A stretch of 64,000 bases of DNA from Woeseiaceae bacterium (GCA_030066735.1 JASJBB010000005.1:43740-107739); one strand, 5' to 3'; shown: positions 29,765 to 41,078, counted from the stretch's first letter. Translations and numbers: made by a program. Notes: generated from the letters alone by a model not told the origin.

Positions 29765-31987
29765 ATGACAAAGTCCATTCACATCCTGCTTTATGTCCTG
29801 CTCCTGTCCGCGCCGTCGCTGGCCCTGGCCCAGGATGAGGAGCCCAGGAAGCCCGAAGAGGTCTACCGCTACGCGGTGTACGACACCGGCGATGCGCTCG
29901 AGGTCGACTGGGCCATCGACGAGGGCTATTACCTGTATCGCAACAAGCTCTCCTTCGAGAGCGCCACGGACGGCTTCGAGATCACCCAGGTCCGCCTGCC
30001 GCAGGGCATGCCCCACGAAGACGAGTTCTTCGGCAAGCAGCAGGTGTACCGCGAGAATTTCTACGTCAGCATCCCCTACCGGGTCGCGGACGAGCGCCCC
30101 GGGACAATCGACCTTGTGATCAAGAGCCAGGGCTGCTGGGACGGCGGGCTGTGTTACCCGCCGCAGATCTGGACGGAAAAAGTCGAACTCAAGCAGCCTT
30201 CGCAGCAGAAACTGGATCTCACGACGGTGGGGCAGACCGGCTCGCTGGGTGGGCTGGGCGACAGCGAATTCGTGCCCGTTGACGAGGCCTTCAGGCCGAT
30301 CCTGATACCGATCGACGGCAACACGGTGGAGGTGACCTTCGAGGTTCTCGACGGCTATTACCTTTACAAGGACAAGATCTCGGTCAACGTAGTTTCGGAC
30401 AACGTCCAGCTCGGCAAGCTCGATCTGCCCCAAGGCAAGCTCAAGTACGACGAGTTTTTCGGCGAGTCGGAGGTGTATTTCGACGACGTGTTCGCGACGC
30501 TGCCGCTGGCCCGCGCAACTCCCGAGGCGATGGACCTCGAACTCGAAGTCAATTTCCAGGGCTGTGCCGAGGGCGGTCTCTGCTACCCGCCGACGACGCG
30601 CGTGGTCTCTACGACGTTGCCCGAGGCCACGACGGTCACGGATCTTGCCGCCCTCCCCGATCGGGATGTGCCGGTCTCGGAGCAGGCGAAGCTCGCCCAG
30701 GTCATCACGCAGTCGAGCATCTGGGTCACGATCGGTGTGTTCTTTGTTGCAGGGCTCGCGCTCGCATTGACGCCCTGCGTGCTACCGATGATTCCCATCC
30801 TCTCAGGCATCATCGCCGGTGAGGGCGAAAACGTCAGCCCGTCGCGCGGTTTCTTCCTCGCATTCATCTATGTCATGGGCATGGCGCTCGTCTACACCGC
30901 AGCCGGCGTCGCCGCAGCGGCGGCCGGGCTGCAGTTGCAGGCAACATTCAACCAGCCCTGGGTGCTGATCCTGTTCTCGGGACTCTTCGTCGTTCTCGCC
31001 ATCGGCATGTTCGGCGCGTTCGACCTGCAGATGCCCAGCTCGATCCAGAGCAAGCTGGCCACGGTCAGCGGCAACCAGAAGAGCGGCACGGCGATTGGCG
31101 CATTCGTTATGGGCGCGCTCTCGGCGCTGGTCGTCACGGCCTGCGTCGCACCAGCCCTGATCGCGGCGCTGACCGTGATGGCGCAAAGCGGTGACATGCT
31201 GCGCGGCGGCACGGCGCTGTTCGCGATGAGCCTGGGCATGGGTGCGCCACTGCTCGCCGTGGGCGCGGCCCAGGGGCAGCTGCTGCCGAAAGCCGGACCG
31301 TGGATGGTGGCCGTCAAGGGCGCGTTCGGTTTCATGTTCCTCGGCCTGGCCGTATGGATGCTGTCGCGCATTCTGCCCGGCGGGGTCACGCTGGCGCTGT
31401 GGGCGGTCCTTGTGTTCATGTCGGGCGTCTTCATGGGCGGCCTGACGTCACTGGGTCCCGATTCGTCCATCGCCCAGAAACTCGGCAAGGGCTTCGGGCT
31501 GCTCGCCATCCTTTACGGGCTGCTGTTGTTCCTGGGATCGCTGTCCGGCGGCACCAACCCGCTGAAGCCGCTCGCGGCGGTCAGCTTCGGCGGCGGAATG
31601 ATGGCCGTTGAGGAACATCATCTCGAGTTCCAGCGCATCAAGACCGTCGCAGACCTCGACCGTGAAATTGAGGCCGCTGCCGCTGCGGGCAAGACGGCCA
31701 TGCTCGACTTCTACGCCGACTGGTGCGTGTCCTGCATCGAGATGGAGGAGTACACCTTTACCGACGCCGGCGTACAGGCGGCACTGGCCGATACCGTCGT
31801 GTTGCAGGCGGACGTGACGGCCAATGACGACCAGGACCAGGAACTTCTGCAGCGCTTCGGGGTCTTTGGACCACCGACAATTATTTTCTTTGGCACGGAT
31901 GGCCAGCAGCGCCACGGCTACGAGGTCGTGGGCTTCATGAAAGCAACGGACTTTGCGGATCACGTGAACCAGGCGTTTGGTTCCTAA
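29765..31987 (+). CDS. dsbD: Thiol:disulfide interchange protein DsbD with apparently duplicated N-terminal alpha domain
   Basis: Membrane domain LTPCVLPMIPILSG...VTACVAPALIAALT; C-terminal DFYADWCVSCIEME; two QGC(W/A)xGGLCYPP modules. Confidence 0.94.
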   Translation: MTKSIHILLYVLLLSAPSLALAQDEEPRKPEEVYRYAVYDTGDALEVDWAIDEGYYLYRNKLSFESATDGFEITQVRLPQGMPHEDEFFGKQQVYRENFYVSIPYRVADERPGTIDLVIKSQGCWDGGLCYPPQIWTEKVELKQPSQQKLDLTTVGQTGSLGGLGDSEFVPVDEAFRPILIPIDGNTVEVTFEVLDGYYLYKDKISVNVVSDNVQLGKLDLPQGKLKYDEFFGESEVYFDDVFATLPLARATPEAMDLELEVNFQGCAEGGLCYPPTTRVVSTTLPEATTVTDLAALPDRDVPVSEQAKLAQVITQSSIWVTIGVFFVAGLALALTPCVLPMIPILSGIIAGEGENVSPSRGFFLAFIYVMGMALVYTAAGVAAAAAGLQLQATFNQPWVLILFSGLFVVLAIGMFGAFDLQMPSSIQSKLATVSGNQKSGTAIGAFVMGALSALVVTACVAPALIAALTVMAQSGDMLRGGTALFAMSLGMGAPLLAVGAAQGQLLPKAGPWMVAVKGAFGFMFLGLAVWMLSRILPGGVTLALWAVLVFMSGVFMGGLTSLGPDSSIAQKLGKGFGLLAILYGLLLFLGSLSGGTNPLKPLAAVSFGGGMMAVEEHHLEFQRIKTVADLDREIEAAAAAGKTAMLDFYADWCVSCIEMEEYTFTDAGVQAALADTVVLQADVTANDDQDQELLQRFGVFGPPTIIFFGTDGQQRHGYEVVGFMKATDFADHVNQAFGS

Positions 31988-31999
31988 CCGGGACATTCC

Positions 32000-32629
32000 G
32001 TGAACAGATCGTTTCTCGTCTTCGCGACCGCGTTTGTCGCGCTCATGGCCGGCGCATTGCTGTATGCAGTCCGGCTGCCCGTGCAGGCGCCCGAAGCGCC
32101 TGCGCAGCCGCCAGCAGCGGCAGAACTCGCTGAAACCGCCGAGGCAATGCCTGCCATACCGGTCGTGCCATCGTTCAGCCTCCCGGACATCGACGGGACG
32201 CAGCGCAACTTCAGCGAATGGAGTGGGCGGCACACACTGCTCAATTTCTGGGCAACCTGGTGCGCGCCCTGCCGCCGTGAAATTCCCTTGCTCAAAGCCT
32301 TCCAGGACGAACAGGGCGACAACGGCGTCCAGGTCATCGGCATCGCGGTCGACGATGCGTTGCCGGTATCGAAGTACGCCGAAGAGATGCAGTTCAATTA
32401 CCCGGTCCTGGTCGGGCAGCAAGAGGCGATGGAGATTGCCGAATCCTCGGGCATCGAGTTCATCGGCATGCCCTTCACGATGATCGTCGCTGCGGATGGC
32501 GAACTGTTGAACGCGCACTTCGGGGAAATCCACGAGCCGGACCTCGCGCACATCGCGGACGTGCTGCGCATGCTCGAGCGTGGCGAGATCGACAAGGCCA
32601 GCGCTCGCGAGGCGCTAAATTTCTTGTAA
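32000..32629 (+). CDS. TlpA-family thioredoxin-like protein
   Basis: N-terminal TM; LLNFWATWCAPCRREIPLL. Confidence 0.92.
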   Translation: MNRSFLVFATAFVALMAGALLYAVRLPVQAPEAPAQPPAAAELAETAEAMPAIPVVPSFSLPDIDGTQRNFSEWSGRHTLLNFWATWCAPCRREIPLLKAFQDEQGDNGVQVIGIAVDDALPVSKYAEEMQFNYPVLVGQQEAMEIAESSGIEFIGMPFTMIVAADGELLNAHFGEIHEPDLAHIADVLRMLERGEIDKASAREALNFL

Positions 32630-32702
32630 AACTTGCCCGAACATCCCTTAAAAGGGTTAAACTTGCCGCCATCTCCTAGAAAGTGGTTGAAAGTGGCGGG
32701 AA

Positions 32703-33155
32703 ATGGCCGGCATTTTGCTTCTCAATGGTCCCAACCTGAACCTGCTCGGCACGCGCGAGCCCGAGGTTTACGGTGCGACACGCCTCGATGACATCGAGGC
32801 GAACTGCATTGAACTGGCCGAAGAACTCGGCCACTCGCTCGACTGCTTCCAGAGCAATGCCGAACACAAGCTCGTCGACCGCGTGCAAAAAGCAGCCCGC
32901 GACGGCGTCGCTTTCATCCTGATCAATCCCGGCGCGTTTACGCACACGAGCGTCGCCTTGCGCGACGCGCTGCTCGCCGTGGATATCCCGTTTATAGAAA
33001 TTCACTTGAGCAATACGTTTGCCCGGGAGGAGTTCCGGCACGCCAGTTATTTCAGTGATGTCGCTGAAGGTTGTGTAATTGGTCTCGGGGCTATGGGCTA
33101 CGAACTTGCACTACACGCGGCTGCGCAGTCGATGGCAGGCGCCGAGGAAGACTGA
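32703..33155 (+). CDS. aroQ: 3-dehydroquinate dehydratase type II
   Basis: [44 protein letters not shown]. Confidence 0.97.
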   Translation: MAGILLLNGPNLNLLGTREPEVYGATRLDDIEANCIELAEELGHSLDCFQSNAEHKLVDRVQKAARDGVAFILINPGAFTHTSVALRDALLAVDIPFIEIHLSNTFAREEFRHASYFSDVAEGCVIGLGAMGYELALHAAAQSMAGAEED

Positions 33156-33640
33156 TGGATATAAGAAAAGTCAAAAAACTGATCGAACTGCTGGACGAAT
33201 CCGGCATTGCCGAGATCGAAATTACCGAGGGCGAAGAAGCCGTGCGCATCAGCCGCTACCCCCAGGGTGCTGCCGTCGCAGCGGCGCCGGTAGCCCCGGC
33301 GCCGGTCGCGATCGCCGCACCGGCGCCAGCAGCCGCTGCGCCTGCGCCCGCCGAAGCGCCGGCGGCGGCACCGGCCGAAGTCGAGGAGGAGGGCTACCTC
33401 GTCCCTGCCCCGATGGTCGGCACGTTCTATGCGGCATCGTCGCCTGGCGCCGCGCCCTACGTGCAGGTCGGCGATCGTGTCAACGAGGGCGACACGCTCT
33501 GCATCATCGAAGCCATGAAAATGATGAACCAGATCGAAGCCGACGTCTCGGGCGTGGTCAAGTCGATTCGGGTGCAGAACGGCGAGCCTGTCGAATATGG
33601 CCAGACGCTGATCGTCATCGATCAGCGGCAACCCGACTAA
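33155..33640 (+). CDS. accB: Acetyl-CoA carboxylase biotin carboxyl carrier protein
   Basis: [28 protein letters not shown]; biotinyl [12 protein letters not shown]. Confidence 0.97.
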   Translation: MDIRKVKKLIELLDESGIAEIEITEGEEAVRISRYPQGAAVAAAPVAPAPVAIAAPAPAAAAPAPAEAPAAAPAEVEEEGYLVPAPMVGTFYAASSPGAAPYVQVGDRVNEGDTLCIIEAMKMMNQIEADVSGVVKSIRVQNGEPVEYGQTLIVIDQRQPD

Positions 33641-33652
33641 CGGGCAAACACT

Positions 33653-34996
33653 ATGCTCGACAAAATCGTTATAGCCAATCGCGGCGAAATCGCGCTGCGC
33701 ATCCTGCGCGCCTGCCGCGAAATGGACATCAAGACCGTGGCCGTGCATTCGACGGCCGACAACAATCTCAAGCACGTGTTGCTTGCCGACGAGACCGTCT
33801 GCATCGGCCCGCCGAACTCGATCGAGAGTTACCTGAACATGCCGGCCATAATCAGCGCGGCCGAGGTAACCGACGCCGTCGCCATCCACCCCGGCTACGG
33901 CTTCCTGTCGGAGAACGCGGATTTTGCCGAACGCGTGGAGTCCAGCGGCTTCGCGTTTATCGGTCCGCAGGCAAGCGCGATTCGCCTGATGGGCGACAAG
34001 GTTTCGGCAATTCGCGCCATGAAGGAAGCCGGCGTGCCGACCGTGCCCGGTTCGGACGGTCCGCTCGGCGAGGACGCCGATGAGATCATCAAGATGGCGC
34101 GCGACATCGGCTACCCGATCATCATCAAGGCCGCGGCCGGTGGCGGCGGTCGCGGGATGCGCGTTGTACACGCCGAAGCCTCCCTGACAGCAGCCATCAC
34201 GGTCACCAAGGCCGAGGCGCGCGCCGCGTTCGGCGACGACACGGTGTACATGGAAAAGTTTCTCGAGAAGCCGCGCCACATCGAGATCCAGGTCATTTGC
34301 GATTCGCACGGCAACGCGGTGCATCTTGGCGAGCGCGACTGTTCGATGCAGCGCCGCCACCAGAAGGTCATCGAGGAAGCGCCCGCGCCGGGCCTCACCG
34401 AAGAGCAACGCAATGCGATCGGCGAGCGGTGCGTGAAAGCCTGCCAGGAAATCGGTTATCGCAGCGCCGGCACCTTCGAGTTCCTTTACGAGGATGGCGA
34501 GTTCTACTTCATCGAGATGAACACGCGCCTGCAGGTCGAACACCCGGTCACCGAACTGATCACCGGAGTGGACCTCGTGCGCGAACAGCTACGGGTCGCG
34601 GCGGGAGAAAAGCTGAGCATCCGCCAGGAAGACGTCAAGATCCAGGGTCACGCGATCGAGTGCCGCATCAATGCCGAGGACCCGAAAACGTTCATGCCAT
34701 CGCCGGGCCTGATTACGCTCTACCATGCACCAGGAGGGCCCGGGGTGCGCATCGACAGCCATATTTACAGCGGCTACAAGGTGCCGCCCTACTACGACTC
34801 GATGATCGGCAAGCTCATTACGCACGGCGCAGATCGCAAGGCGGCCATTGCGCGCATGAGGAACGCGCTGACCGAGATCGTTATCGAGGGCATCAAGACC
34901 AACGTGCCTTTGCACCAGGAGATCTGCCAGCATGCCGCATTCCGGCAGGGCGGCACCGACATCCATTACCTGGAGAAGCGTCTGGGCCTGGCGTGA
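33653..34996 (+). CDS. accC: Acetyl-CoA carboxylase biotin carboxylase subunit
   Basis: [50 protein letters not shown]. Confidence 0.98.
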   Translation: MLDKIVIANRGEIALRILRACREMDIKTVAVHSTADNNLKHVLLADETVCIGPPNSIESYLNMPAIISAAEVTDAVAIHPGYGFLSENADFAERVESSGFAFIGPQASAIRLMGDKVSAIRAMKEAGVPTVPGSDGPLGEDADEIIKMARDIGYPIIIKAAAGGGGRGMRVVHAEASLTAAITVTKAEARAAFGDDTVYMEKFLEKPRHIEIQVICDSHGNAVHLGERDCSMQRRHQKVIEEAPAPGLTEEQRNAIGERCVKACQEIGYRSAGTFEFLYEDGEFYFIEMNTRLQVEHPVTELITGVDLVREQLRVAAGEKLSIRQEDVKIQGHAIECRINAEDPKTFMPSPGLITLYHAPGGPGVRIDSHIYSGYKVPPYYDSMIGKLITHGADRKAAIARMRNALTEIVIEGIKTNVPLHQEICQHAAFRQGGTDIHYLEKRLGLA

Positions 34997-35018
34997 CGGG
35001 GAGCACATCGAAATAGCG

Positions 35019-35915
35019 ATGGATTGGCGACAATTTGTCATGGATCTCGAATCGCTCAATCCGGACAGGGTCGAAGAAATTCTGCTACGCCACGGCGCAC
35101 ACTCGGTGACCTACTCCGATGCCGGCGACCAGCCCTTGCTCGAACCGGCTCCGGGCGAAACCCCGCTGTGGCGCGACACCCGGATCACGGGCCTGTTCTC
35201 CGTCGACACCGATTTCGCGGCACTGCGCGACGAGATCCTCGGTTCCTTCAACATGGCCGAACTGCCGAGGCACGAAATCTCCGAGCTCGAAGATCGCCCC
35301 TGGGAGCGGGAATGGCTGCGGGACTTCGGCCCGATGCGGTTCGGCGAGCGGCTCTGGATTTGCCCGGGCGACAGTCGCGTTGACGACGAGCACGCCGTCA
35401 TCGTGCGCCTCGATCCGGGGCTCGCGTTCGGCACGGGCACTCACGCGACGACCGCGCTGTGCCTGGAATGGCTCGACAGCCTGGCGCTTGATGGTCGAAC
35501 CCTGCTCGACTACGGCTGCGGTTCCGGCATCCTCGCTATCGCTGCACTCAAGCTGGGTTGCGCCGGGGCTCTCGCTACGGACATCGACCACCAGGCGATT
35601 ACCGCCACGCGCGACAACGCGGCCGCCAACGGCGTCGGCGACCGCCTGAAAACCCACCTGGGTGCGGAGAATATTGATGAGCAGTTTGACGTGGTCATCG
35701 CCAATATTCTTGCGTCACCGCTAGTCGAACTGGCAGGTCCGATCGCTGCGCGCGTTCGCAGCGGTTGTCCTCTCGCGTTATCCGGCATACTCTCCGGGCA
35801 GGTTGGAGAGGTACTCGAGGCTTACCGGCCGTGGATCGAGTTCGACGAGCCCGTCGAGCGCGAGCAAGGCGGACAGACCTGGGTGCGTTTGAGCGGTCGC
35901 AGGACCGTGGGCTGA
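35019..35915 (+). CDS. prmA: Ribosomal protein L11 methyltransferase
   Basis: DPGLAFGTGTHATTALCLEWL, LLDYGCGSGILAIAA, VIANILASPLVEL. Confidence 0.96.
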   Translation: MDWRQFVMDLESLNPDRVEEILLRHGAHSVTYSDAGDQPLLEPAPGETPLWRDTRITGLFSVDTDFAALRDEILGSFNMAELPRHEISELEDRPWEREWLRDFGPMRFGERLWICPGDSRVDDEHAVIVRLDPGLAFGTGTHATTALCLEWLDSLALDGRTLLDYGCGSGILAIAALKLGCAGALATDIDHQAITATRDNAAANGVGDRLKTHLGAENIDEQFDVVIANILASPLVELAGPIAARVRSGCPLALSGILSGQVGEVLEAYRPWIEFDEPVEREQGGQTWVRLSGRRTVG

Positions 35916-35918
35916 GCG

Positions 35919-38213
35919 ATGTATACCCAATGCCCTGAATGCAGCGTTGCCTTCCGCGTAAGTGCGGACGTGCTGAAGATGGCGGCCGGCCAGGTCCGCT
36001 GCGGAGGTTGCGGCGTGGCCTTCAATGCGCTCGAGCACCTGTCCGAATCAAAGCCGGAAGCGCCGCCGATCAGGGAAGAACCGTCGGACCCCGGCCTGCC
36101 GGAACTACAGCCTGACGAGGCCGGCGAGATCGAGGCCGCCGAACCCGAGGCCGACGCGCCGCCGCCGTCAATCTCGGCCGAGCAGAACGCGGCGCTGCTC
36201 AGGACGCTGGACGAGCTGGCCGGCGAAGACGTTCGCATCGAGGACACGGGTGTCGAGTGGCGTGTCGTTGACGACGAGGACGAGCCCGAACCCGAGCCAA
36301 CCGAACCCGAGCCCGAACCCGAACCCGAGCCCGAGCCCGAACCCGAGCCCGAGCCCGAACCCGAGCCGTCCCAGTCTCAGGTCATTGACGAGATGTTGTT
36401 CGACGACAACACGGTGCTGCCCGACGACTTCGACGAGGTCGTCGAAGCGCCCTCGCAACCAAGAGTCGAAGAGGCCCCGTCAACACCGCCGGAGCCCGAG
36501 ATACCGCAGTTCGACCTTGACCTGAGCGAGCCTGGCGAATGGGACGACCTTCTGGGCGATCTGGACGACCAACCCGAGACTGCGCCTGTGGCTGACGACG
36601 TCGACGACGTCGAAGACATCGAAGACATCGAAGACATCGAGGACATCGAGGACCACGACGCCACTGAGTCCGAGCAACCCGACACGCCTCTGGACGTCGA
36701 CACGCAGTTCGAAATCCAGGCCGAAGCAATGGGCATCGACCTGAGCGGGATTCACGAGTCGGTGCACGAGGAACCGGAGTCAGCGGCGGAAACGGCGCCG
36801 GAACCGGACGCGGAACCCGACGACCTCGCGGACACGTCGATCGAGGAAGACCTGATGGCGGCTGCTTTCGAAGTCGAGGCGGCGAAGAAAAATGAGGCCC
36901 TCGATCTCGAAGAGCTTGCCGCCGATGAAGCGCTCGACCTCGACGAATTCGCGGACGATGAGGCGCTCGACCTCGAGGAGCTCGCGGACGATGAGGCCCT
37001 CGACGTCGAGGAGCCTGCTGCCGCAGAGGACCTGCCGCCTGAGGAACCGTTCGCGGATGCGGAAGAGCCAGAGCAGCAGGAGCAGGACGAACAGGACGAA
37101 GTCGCGGAAGACGCCGAGCTGGAGGTCGACCTGCAGGTCGAAGAAGAAGCGGAAATCGAAGATGACGTCGACGACATCGCCCGCGGCTTCGACAACGACG
37201 TCGAACGGGATATCGAGACCTTGTCCATGTCACTCGACGATGACGCGGACGACGGCGTAGCAACCCGGAACGAGGACCACGTCATTCCCGAGATGAGCGA
37301 GGAAGAGAAGACCATCAACATGATGATCGACCAGGAGCTCTTCAATATCGCCGTCGAGGATGAAAACGGATTCGCCTCCACCATCGTGCAGCTGCAGCCT
37401 GACGACGAACTGTTCGAGGACGCCGACACCGACGACGACCCTGACCAGGCCGAAAAAAAGAAAGACAAGAAGAAAGACAAGAAGAAGAAAAAGAAGAAAG
37501 ACAGGGACAGCGCCAGACCCATGCCTGACATGGCTGTCGAGACCATTGTCATGGAGGGCGATCTCGTTCGCGGCGATTCCGACTTTGAGGAGCAGGCGGA
37601 CGAGGAAGAGCGAGCCGTTGCGCCCATCCCGCCTGAAACCACGATCCCGATCAGCCGCGAGAAGGACGACTATGCCCGCCGCCGGGAGACGACGTCTGCG
37701 CCGGCCGGCATGGGCACGTGGGTTGGCATCGTCGTGCTCGTCCTGCTGCTGGCAGTGCAGCTCATCCACCAATCGCGCGAAGCGCTGGCCACCGTGCCGG
37801 CATTCAATTCGGCCATCGGCCCGATCTATCGGCTACTCGGCCGACCTTTGACCCCGGAATGGAATATCGGCGGCTGGCGTTTCGAAGCGACCAAGGGAGA
37901 CACCGACGAGACCGGTGAGCGGCTCACGATTTATTCGCGCGTGGGCAACAATTCCGAAGAACCGCTGCCTTATCCGCTGGTTCACCTCTCGCTAACCGAC
38001 CGTTTCGAGGACGTCATCGGCAGCGCGGTATTGGAACCCGCCGAATACCTTGCCGAGAATGTCGACCCGCGCAAGCCGGTGCCGCCGGGCAGTTCGTTCA
38101 ATGCAGTCATCTCTATCGACTCGCCCTCGCCCGATGCGACCGGATTCAAGCTCAATGTCTGTTACCGCCTGGCCAGCGGGCAGTTGCGCTGCGCCGACCA
38201 CGACTTCAAATGA
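35919..38213 (+). CDS. Zinc-ribbon / DUF3426 protein with very long acidic low-complexity middle
   Basis: MYTQCPECSVAFRVSADVLKMAAGQVRCGGCGVAFNA zinc finger; C-terminal TM and DUF3426-like region; located between prmA and dusB. Confidence 0.88.
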   Translation: MYTQCPECSVAFRVSADVLKMAAGQVRCGGCGVAFNALEHLSESKPEAPPIREEPSDPGLPELQPDEAGEIEAAEPEADAPPPSISAEQNAALLRTLDELAGEDVRIEDTGVEWRVVDDEDEPEPEPTEPEPEPEPEPEPEPEPEPEPEPSQSQVIDEMLFDDNTVLPDDFDEVVEAPSQPRVEEAPSTPPEPEIPQFDLDLSEPGEWDDLLGDLDDQPETAPVADDVDDVEDIEDIEDIEDIEDHDATESEQPDTPLDVDTQFEIQAEAMGIDLSGIHESVHEEPESAAETAPEPDAEPDDLADTSIEEDLMAAAFEVEAAKKNEALDLEELAADEALDLDEFADDEALDLEELADDEALDVEEPAAAEDLPPEEPFADAEEPEQQEQDEQDEVAEDAELEVDLQVEEEAEIEDDVDDIARGFDNDVERDIETLSMSLDDDADDGVATRNEDHVIPEMSEEEKTINMMIDQELFNIAVEDENGFASTIVQLQPDDELFEDADTDDDPDQAEKKKDKKKDKKKKKKKDRDSARPMPDMAVETIVMEGDLVRGDSDFEEQADEEERAVAPIPPETTIPISREKDDYARRRETTSAPAGMGTWVGIVVLVLLLAVQLIHQSREALATVPAFNSAIGPIYRLLGRPLTPEWNIGGWRFEATKGDTDETGERLTIYSRVGNNSEEPLPYPLVHLSLTDRFEDVIGSAVLEPAEYLAENVDPRKPVPPGSSFNAVISIDSPSPDATGFKLNVCYRLASGQLRCADHDFK
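36286..36370 (+). repeat. Low-complexity EP repeat within the DUF3426 gene
   Basis: CCCGAACCCGAGCC hexanucleotide-like repetition encoding (EP)n. Confidence 0.85.
36612..36652 (+). repeat. 9-nt tandem repeat GA(A/G)GACATC encoding (EDI)n
   Basis: Consecutive GAAGACATC / GAGGACATC units. Confidence 0.85.
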
Positions 38214-39196
38214 AAATCGGTCCCTACGAGCTGGCGAGCCCGTTCGTGCTCGCGCCGATGGCTGGCGTGACCGATGCGCCGTTCCGGCGCCTGTGCCGAC
38301 AGTTCGGCGCCGGCATGACGACGTCGGAAATGACCACTGCGGATACCAGCCTCTGGCAGACCGCAAAGTCGCGCCGGCGGCTGGACCTGGACCTCGACGC
38401 GGAACCGGTTGCCGTGCAGATCGCCGGCTCGGAGCCGGCCCAGATGGCTGCCGCGGCGCTCGCCTGCGTCGAGCGCGGCGCCCAGATTATCGATATCAAC
38501 ATGGGTTGCCCGGCCAAGAAGGTCTGCAAGAAACTCGCGGGCTCGGCCCTGCTGCAGGACGAGGCGCTCGTGGCCGCGATTCTGCAGGCGGTCGTCACGG
38601 CTGTGGACGTTCCGGTGACACTGAAGATTCGCACCGGATGGGATCCCGAGCACCGCAATGGCGTCGAAATCGCCCGCATCGCCGAGGACTGTGGCATCCG
38701 GTCGCTTGCTGTCCATGGTCGAACGCGTGCCTGCCGTTACAACGGCAATGCCGAGTACGACACGATCGCGCGCATCAAGCAGGCTGTCGGGATCCCGGTC
38801 ATCGCAAACGGAGATATCGCGAGTATCGAGAAGTCGCTTGAAGTTCTGCGCCTAACTAATGCAGACGGCTTGATGATCGGTCGGGGTGCACAGGGCCGCC
38901 CGTGGATCTTTCAGGAACTGCTCAGCGCCGTTCGCGAAGACCTCGGTTTGCCACGGCTAGCAAAAAACCGATTGCGTGATATTATGCTCGGCCACCTTGA
39001 GGACATGCATCGTTTCTACGGCGAAACGACAGGCGTTCGGGTGGCACGCAAGCACCTGACCTGGTATTGCCAGCATCTCGTCAACGCCGACGAGTACCGA
39101 CACCGGGTTGTGCGAGTCGGGAGCGCAGAAGAACAACTTCGACTGACGCGGGAATACTTCGAGAGCGAGGGAGGAGGTATTTCCATTGCAGCGTAG
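38210..39196 (+). CDS. dusB: tRNA-dihydrouridine synthase B
   Basis: APMAGVTDAPFRRLCRQFGAGMTTSEM, DINMGCPAKKVCKKLAGSALL, VHGRTRACRY; precedes fis. Confidence 0.97.
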   Translation: MKIGPYELASPFVLAPMAGVTDAPFRRLCRQFGAGMTTSEMTTADTSLWQTAKSRRRLDLDLDAEPVAVQIAGSEPAQMAAAALACVERGAQIIDINMGCPAKKVCKKLAGSALLQDEALVAAILQAVVTAVDVPVTLKIRTGWDPEHRNGVEIARIAEDCGIRSLAVHGRTRACRYNGNAEYDTIARIKQAVGIPVIANGDIASIEKSLEVLRLTNADGLMIGRGAQGRPWIFQELLSAVREDLGLPRLAKNRLRDIMLGHLEDMHRFYGETTGVRVARKHLTWYCQHLVNADEYRHRVVRVGSAEEQLRLTREYFESEGGGISIAA

Positions 39197-39215
39197 TCGC
39201 CGAGGATTGACCAAC

Positions 39216-39494
39216 GTGGCAAAGCAGAAAAAGAATAATGAGGCATTGAAAGCCTCCAGAAAGAGCAAACCGCTCCACCAGCACACAGAAGACGCACTCA
39301 AACAGTATTTCAGGAACCTGAACGGCGACCGTCCGGGCGATCTTTACGACCTCGTTATCGGCGAAGTCGAGCGGCCCCTTTTCAAGGCGGTCATGGACTA
39401 CACCGACGGCAACCAGAGCCAGGCTGCCGGCATCCTCGGCATCAATCGAGGCACGCTGCGCAAGAAGCTAAGGTCGTATTCCCTGATCCACTAA
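39216..39494 (+). CDS. fis: DNA-binding protein Fis
   Basis: C-terminal HTH VERPLFKAVMDYTDGNQSQAAGILGINRGTLRKKL; dusB-fis arrangement; GTG start. Confidence 0.95.
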   Translation: MAKQKKNNEALKASRKSKPLHQHTEDALKQYFRNLNGDRPGDLYDLVIGEVERPLFKAVMDYTDGNQSQAAGILGINRGTLRKKLRSYSLIH

Positions 39495-39530
39495 TCTTTT
39501 TCATTTCAGCCACTTATTCCAGGTGACCAG

Positions 39531-41078
39531 ATGTTTACCGTGCGACGAGCGCTGCTCAGCGTTTCCGACAAGCGGGGACTGATCCCGTTTGCACAGGGCC
39601 TCGCCGGCCTCGGCGTCGAGATCGTTTCCACCGGCGGCACGTGCCGCGCGCTGCGCGAGGCAGGCCTCGACGTGATCGAAGTTGCCGAAAAGACCGGCTT
39701 TCCGGAAATCATGGATGGCCGGGTCAAGACCCTGCACCCGACGATTCATGGCGGCCTGCTCGGACGCCGCGGCACCGACGAGGCCACGATGGACGAGCAC
39801 GGCATCGAGCCGATCGACCTGCTGGCCGTCAACCTGTACCCGTTCGAACAGACGATCGCACGCGAGGATGCAACGATCGACGACGCGATTGAGAACATCG
39901 ACATCGGCGGGCCGGCAATGATCCGCGCCGCGTCCAAGAATCACGACGGCGTCGCCGTCGTCGTAGACCCGGACGATTACGAAGACGTGCTCGCATCGCT
40001 GCAGGCCGAGGAGCTCTCTCTCGAGGCCCGCCGCAAACTCGCGGCCAAAGCCTACGCCCATACAGCGAGTTACGACACGGCCATCACGAAGTACCTGTCG
40101 GCGTCTCTCGGGGCGCCGCCGCTCGACAGCAAGATCCTGTACTCGGGCACGCTGGTCGAGCGGATGCGTTATGGCGAAAACCCGCACCAGGAGGCCGGGT
40201 TTTACATCGACCAGCAGGCGCCGGCCGGCTCGCTGGCCACGGCGACCCAGCTACAGGGCAAGGCGCTCTCGTACAACAACATTGCGGACTCCGACGCCGC
40301 GTTCGAGTGCGTCAAGCAATTCGACGCCCCGGCCTGCGTTATCGTCAAGCATGCGAACCCGTGCGGTGTCGCCGTCGCCGGCACGATCCTCGAAGCGTAC
40401 GAAAAAGCCTTCACGACCGATCCGACCTCGGCGTTCGGGGGCATCATCGCCTTCAACCAGCCGCTCGACGCGGCGACTGCGAAAAGCATCATCGACCGGC
40501 AGTTCGTCGAGGTCATCGTCGCGCCCGAGATAGACGCCGACGCGGCCCAGGTGCTCGAGCAAAAGAAAAATGTGCGCGTGTTGCGCACGGGTCCGTGGGA
40601 TTCGGCCGGCGCCGGCTTCGACTTCAAGAAAGTCTCGGGCGGCCTGCTCGTGCAGACCTCCGACATGGGCAGGATCACGGCCGACGACCTCAAGGTGGTC
40701 ACCGAGAAAGCCCCGACACCAGAGCAGATCGACGACATGTTGTTTGCCTGGACCGTGGTCAAATACGTCAAGTCGAACGCCATCATTTTCTGCAAGGACA
40801 AGATGACGATCGGCGTCGGTGCGGGCCAGATGAGCCGCGTGTACAGCACGAAGATCGCCGCCATCAAGGCCGCGGACGAGGGCCTCGAGGTTGGCGGCTC
40901 GGTCATGGCCTCCGACGCTTTCTTCCCGTTTCGTGACGGCATCGATACGGCCGCGGAGACGGGTATCTCCGCCATCATCCAGCCGGGCGGGTCCATGCGT
41001 GACGACGAGGTTATCCAGGCGGCCAACGAGCACGGTCTGGCGATGGTCTTCACGGGCATGCGACACTTCCGGCACTAA
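39531..41078 (+). CDS. purH: Bifunctional AICAR transformylase / IMP cyclohydrolase
   Basis: [55 protein letters not shown]. Confidence 0.98.
   Translation: MFTVRRALLSVSDKRGLIPFAQGLAGLGVEIVSTGGTCRALREAGLDVIEVAEKTGFPEIMDGRVKTLHPTIHGGLLGRRGTDEATMDEHGIEPIDLLAVNLYPFEQTIAREDATIDDAIENIDIGGPAMIRAASKNHDGVAVVVDPDDYEDVLASLQAEELSLEARRKLAAKAYAHTASYDTAITKYLSASLGAPPLDSKILYSGTLVERMRYGENPHQEAGFYIDQQAPAGSLATATQLQGKALSYNNIADSDAAFECVKQFDAPACVIVKHANPCGVAVAGTILEAYEKAFTTDPTSAFGGIIAFNQPLDAATAKSIIDRQFVEVIVAPEIDADAAQVLEQKKNVRVLRTGPWDSAGAGFDFKKVSGGLLVQTSDMGRITADDLKVVTEKAPTPEQIDDMLFAWTVVKYVKSNAIIFCKDKMTIGVGAGQMSRVYSTKIAAIKAADEGLEVGGSVMASDAFFPFRDGIDTAAETGISAIIQPGGSMRDDEVIQAANEHGLAMVFTGMRHFRH

Noticed and set aside
33270-33390. 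Ala/Pro-rich repeat in accB as unusual
   Set aside because: Typical BCCP linker composition
33098-34543. 481-aa minus-strand ORF opposite accB/accC
   Set aside because: Shadow ORF over two housekeeping genes
36286-36370. CCCGAACCCGAGCC tandem run as possible CRISPR or regulatory repeat
   Set aside because: In-frame (EP)n low complexity inside a coding sequence; no spacer structure
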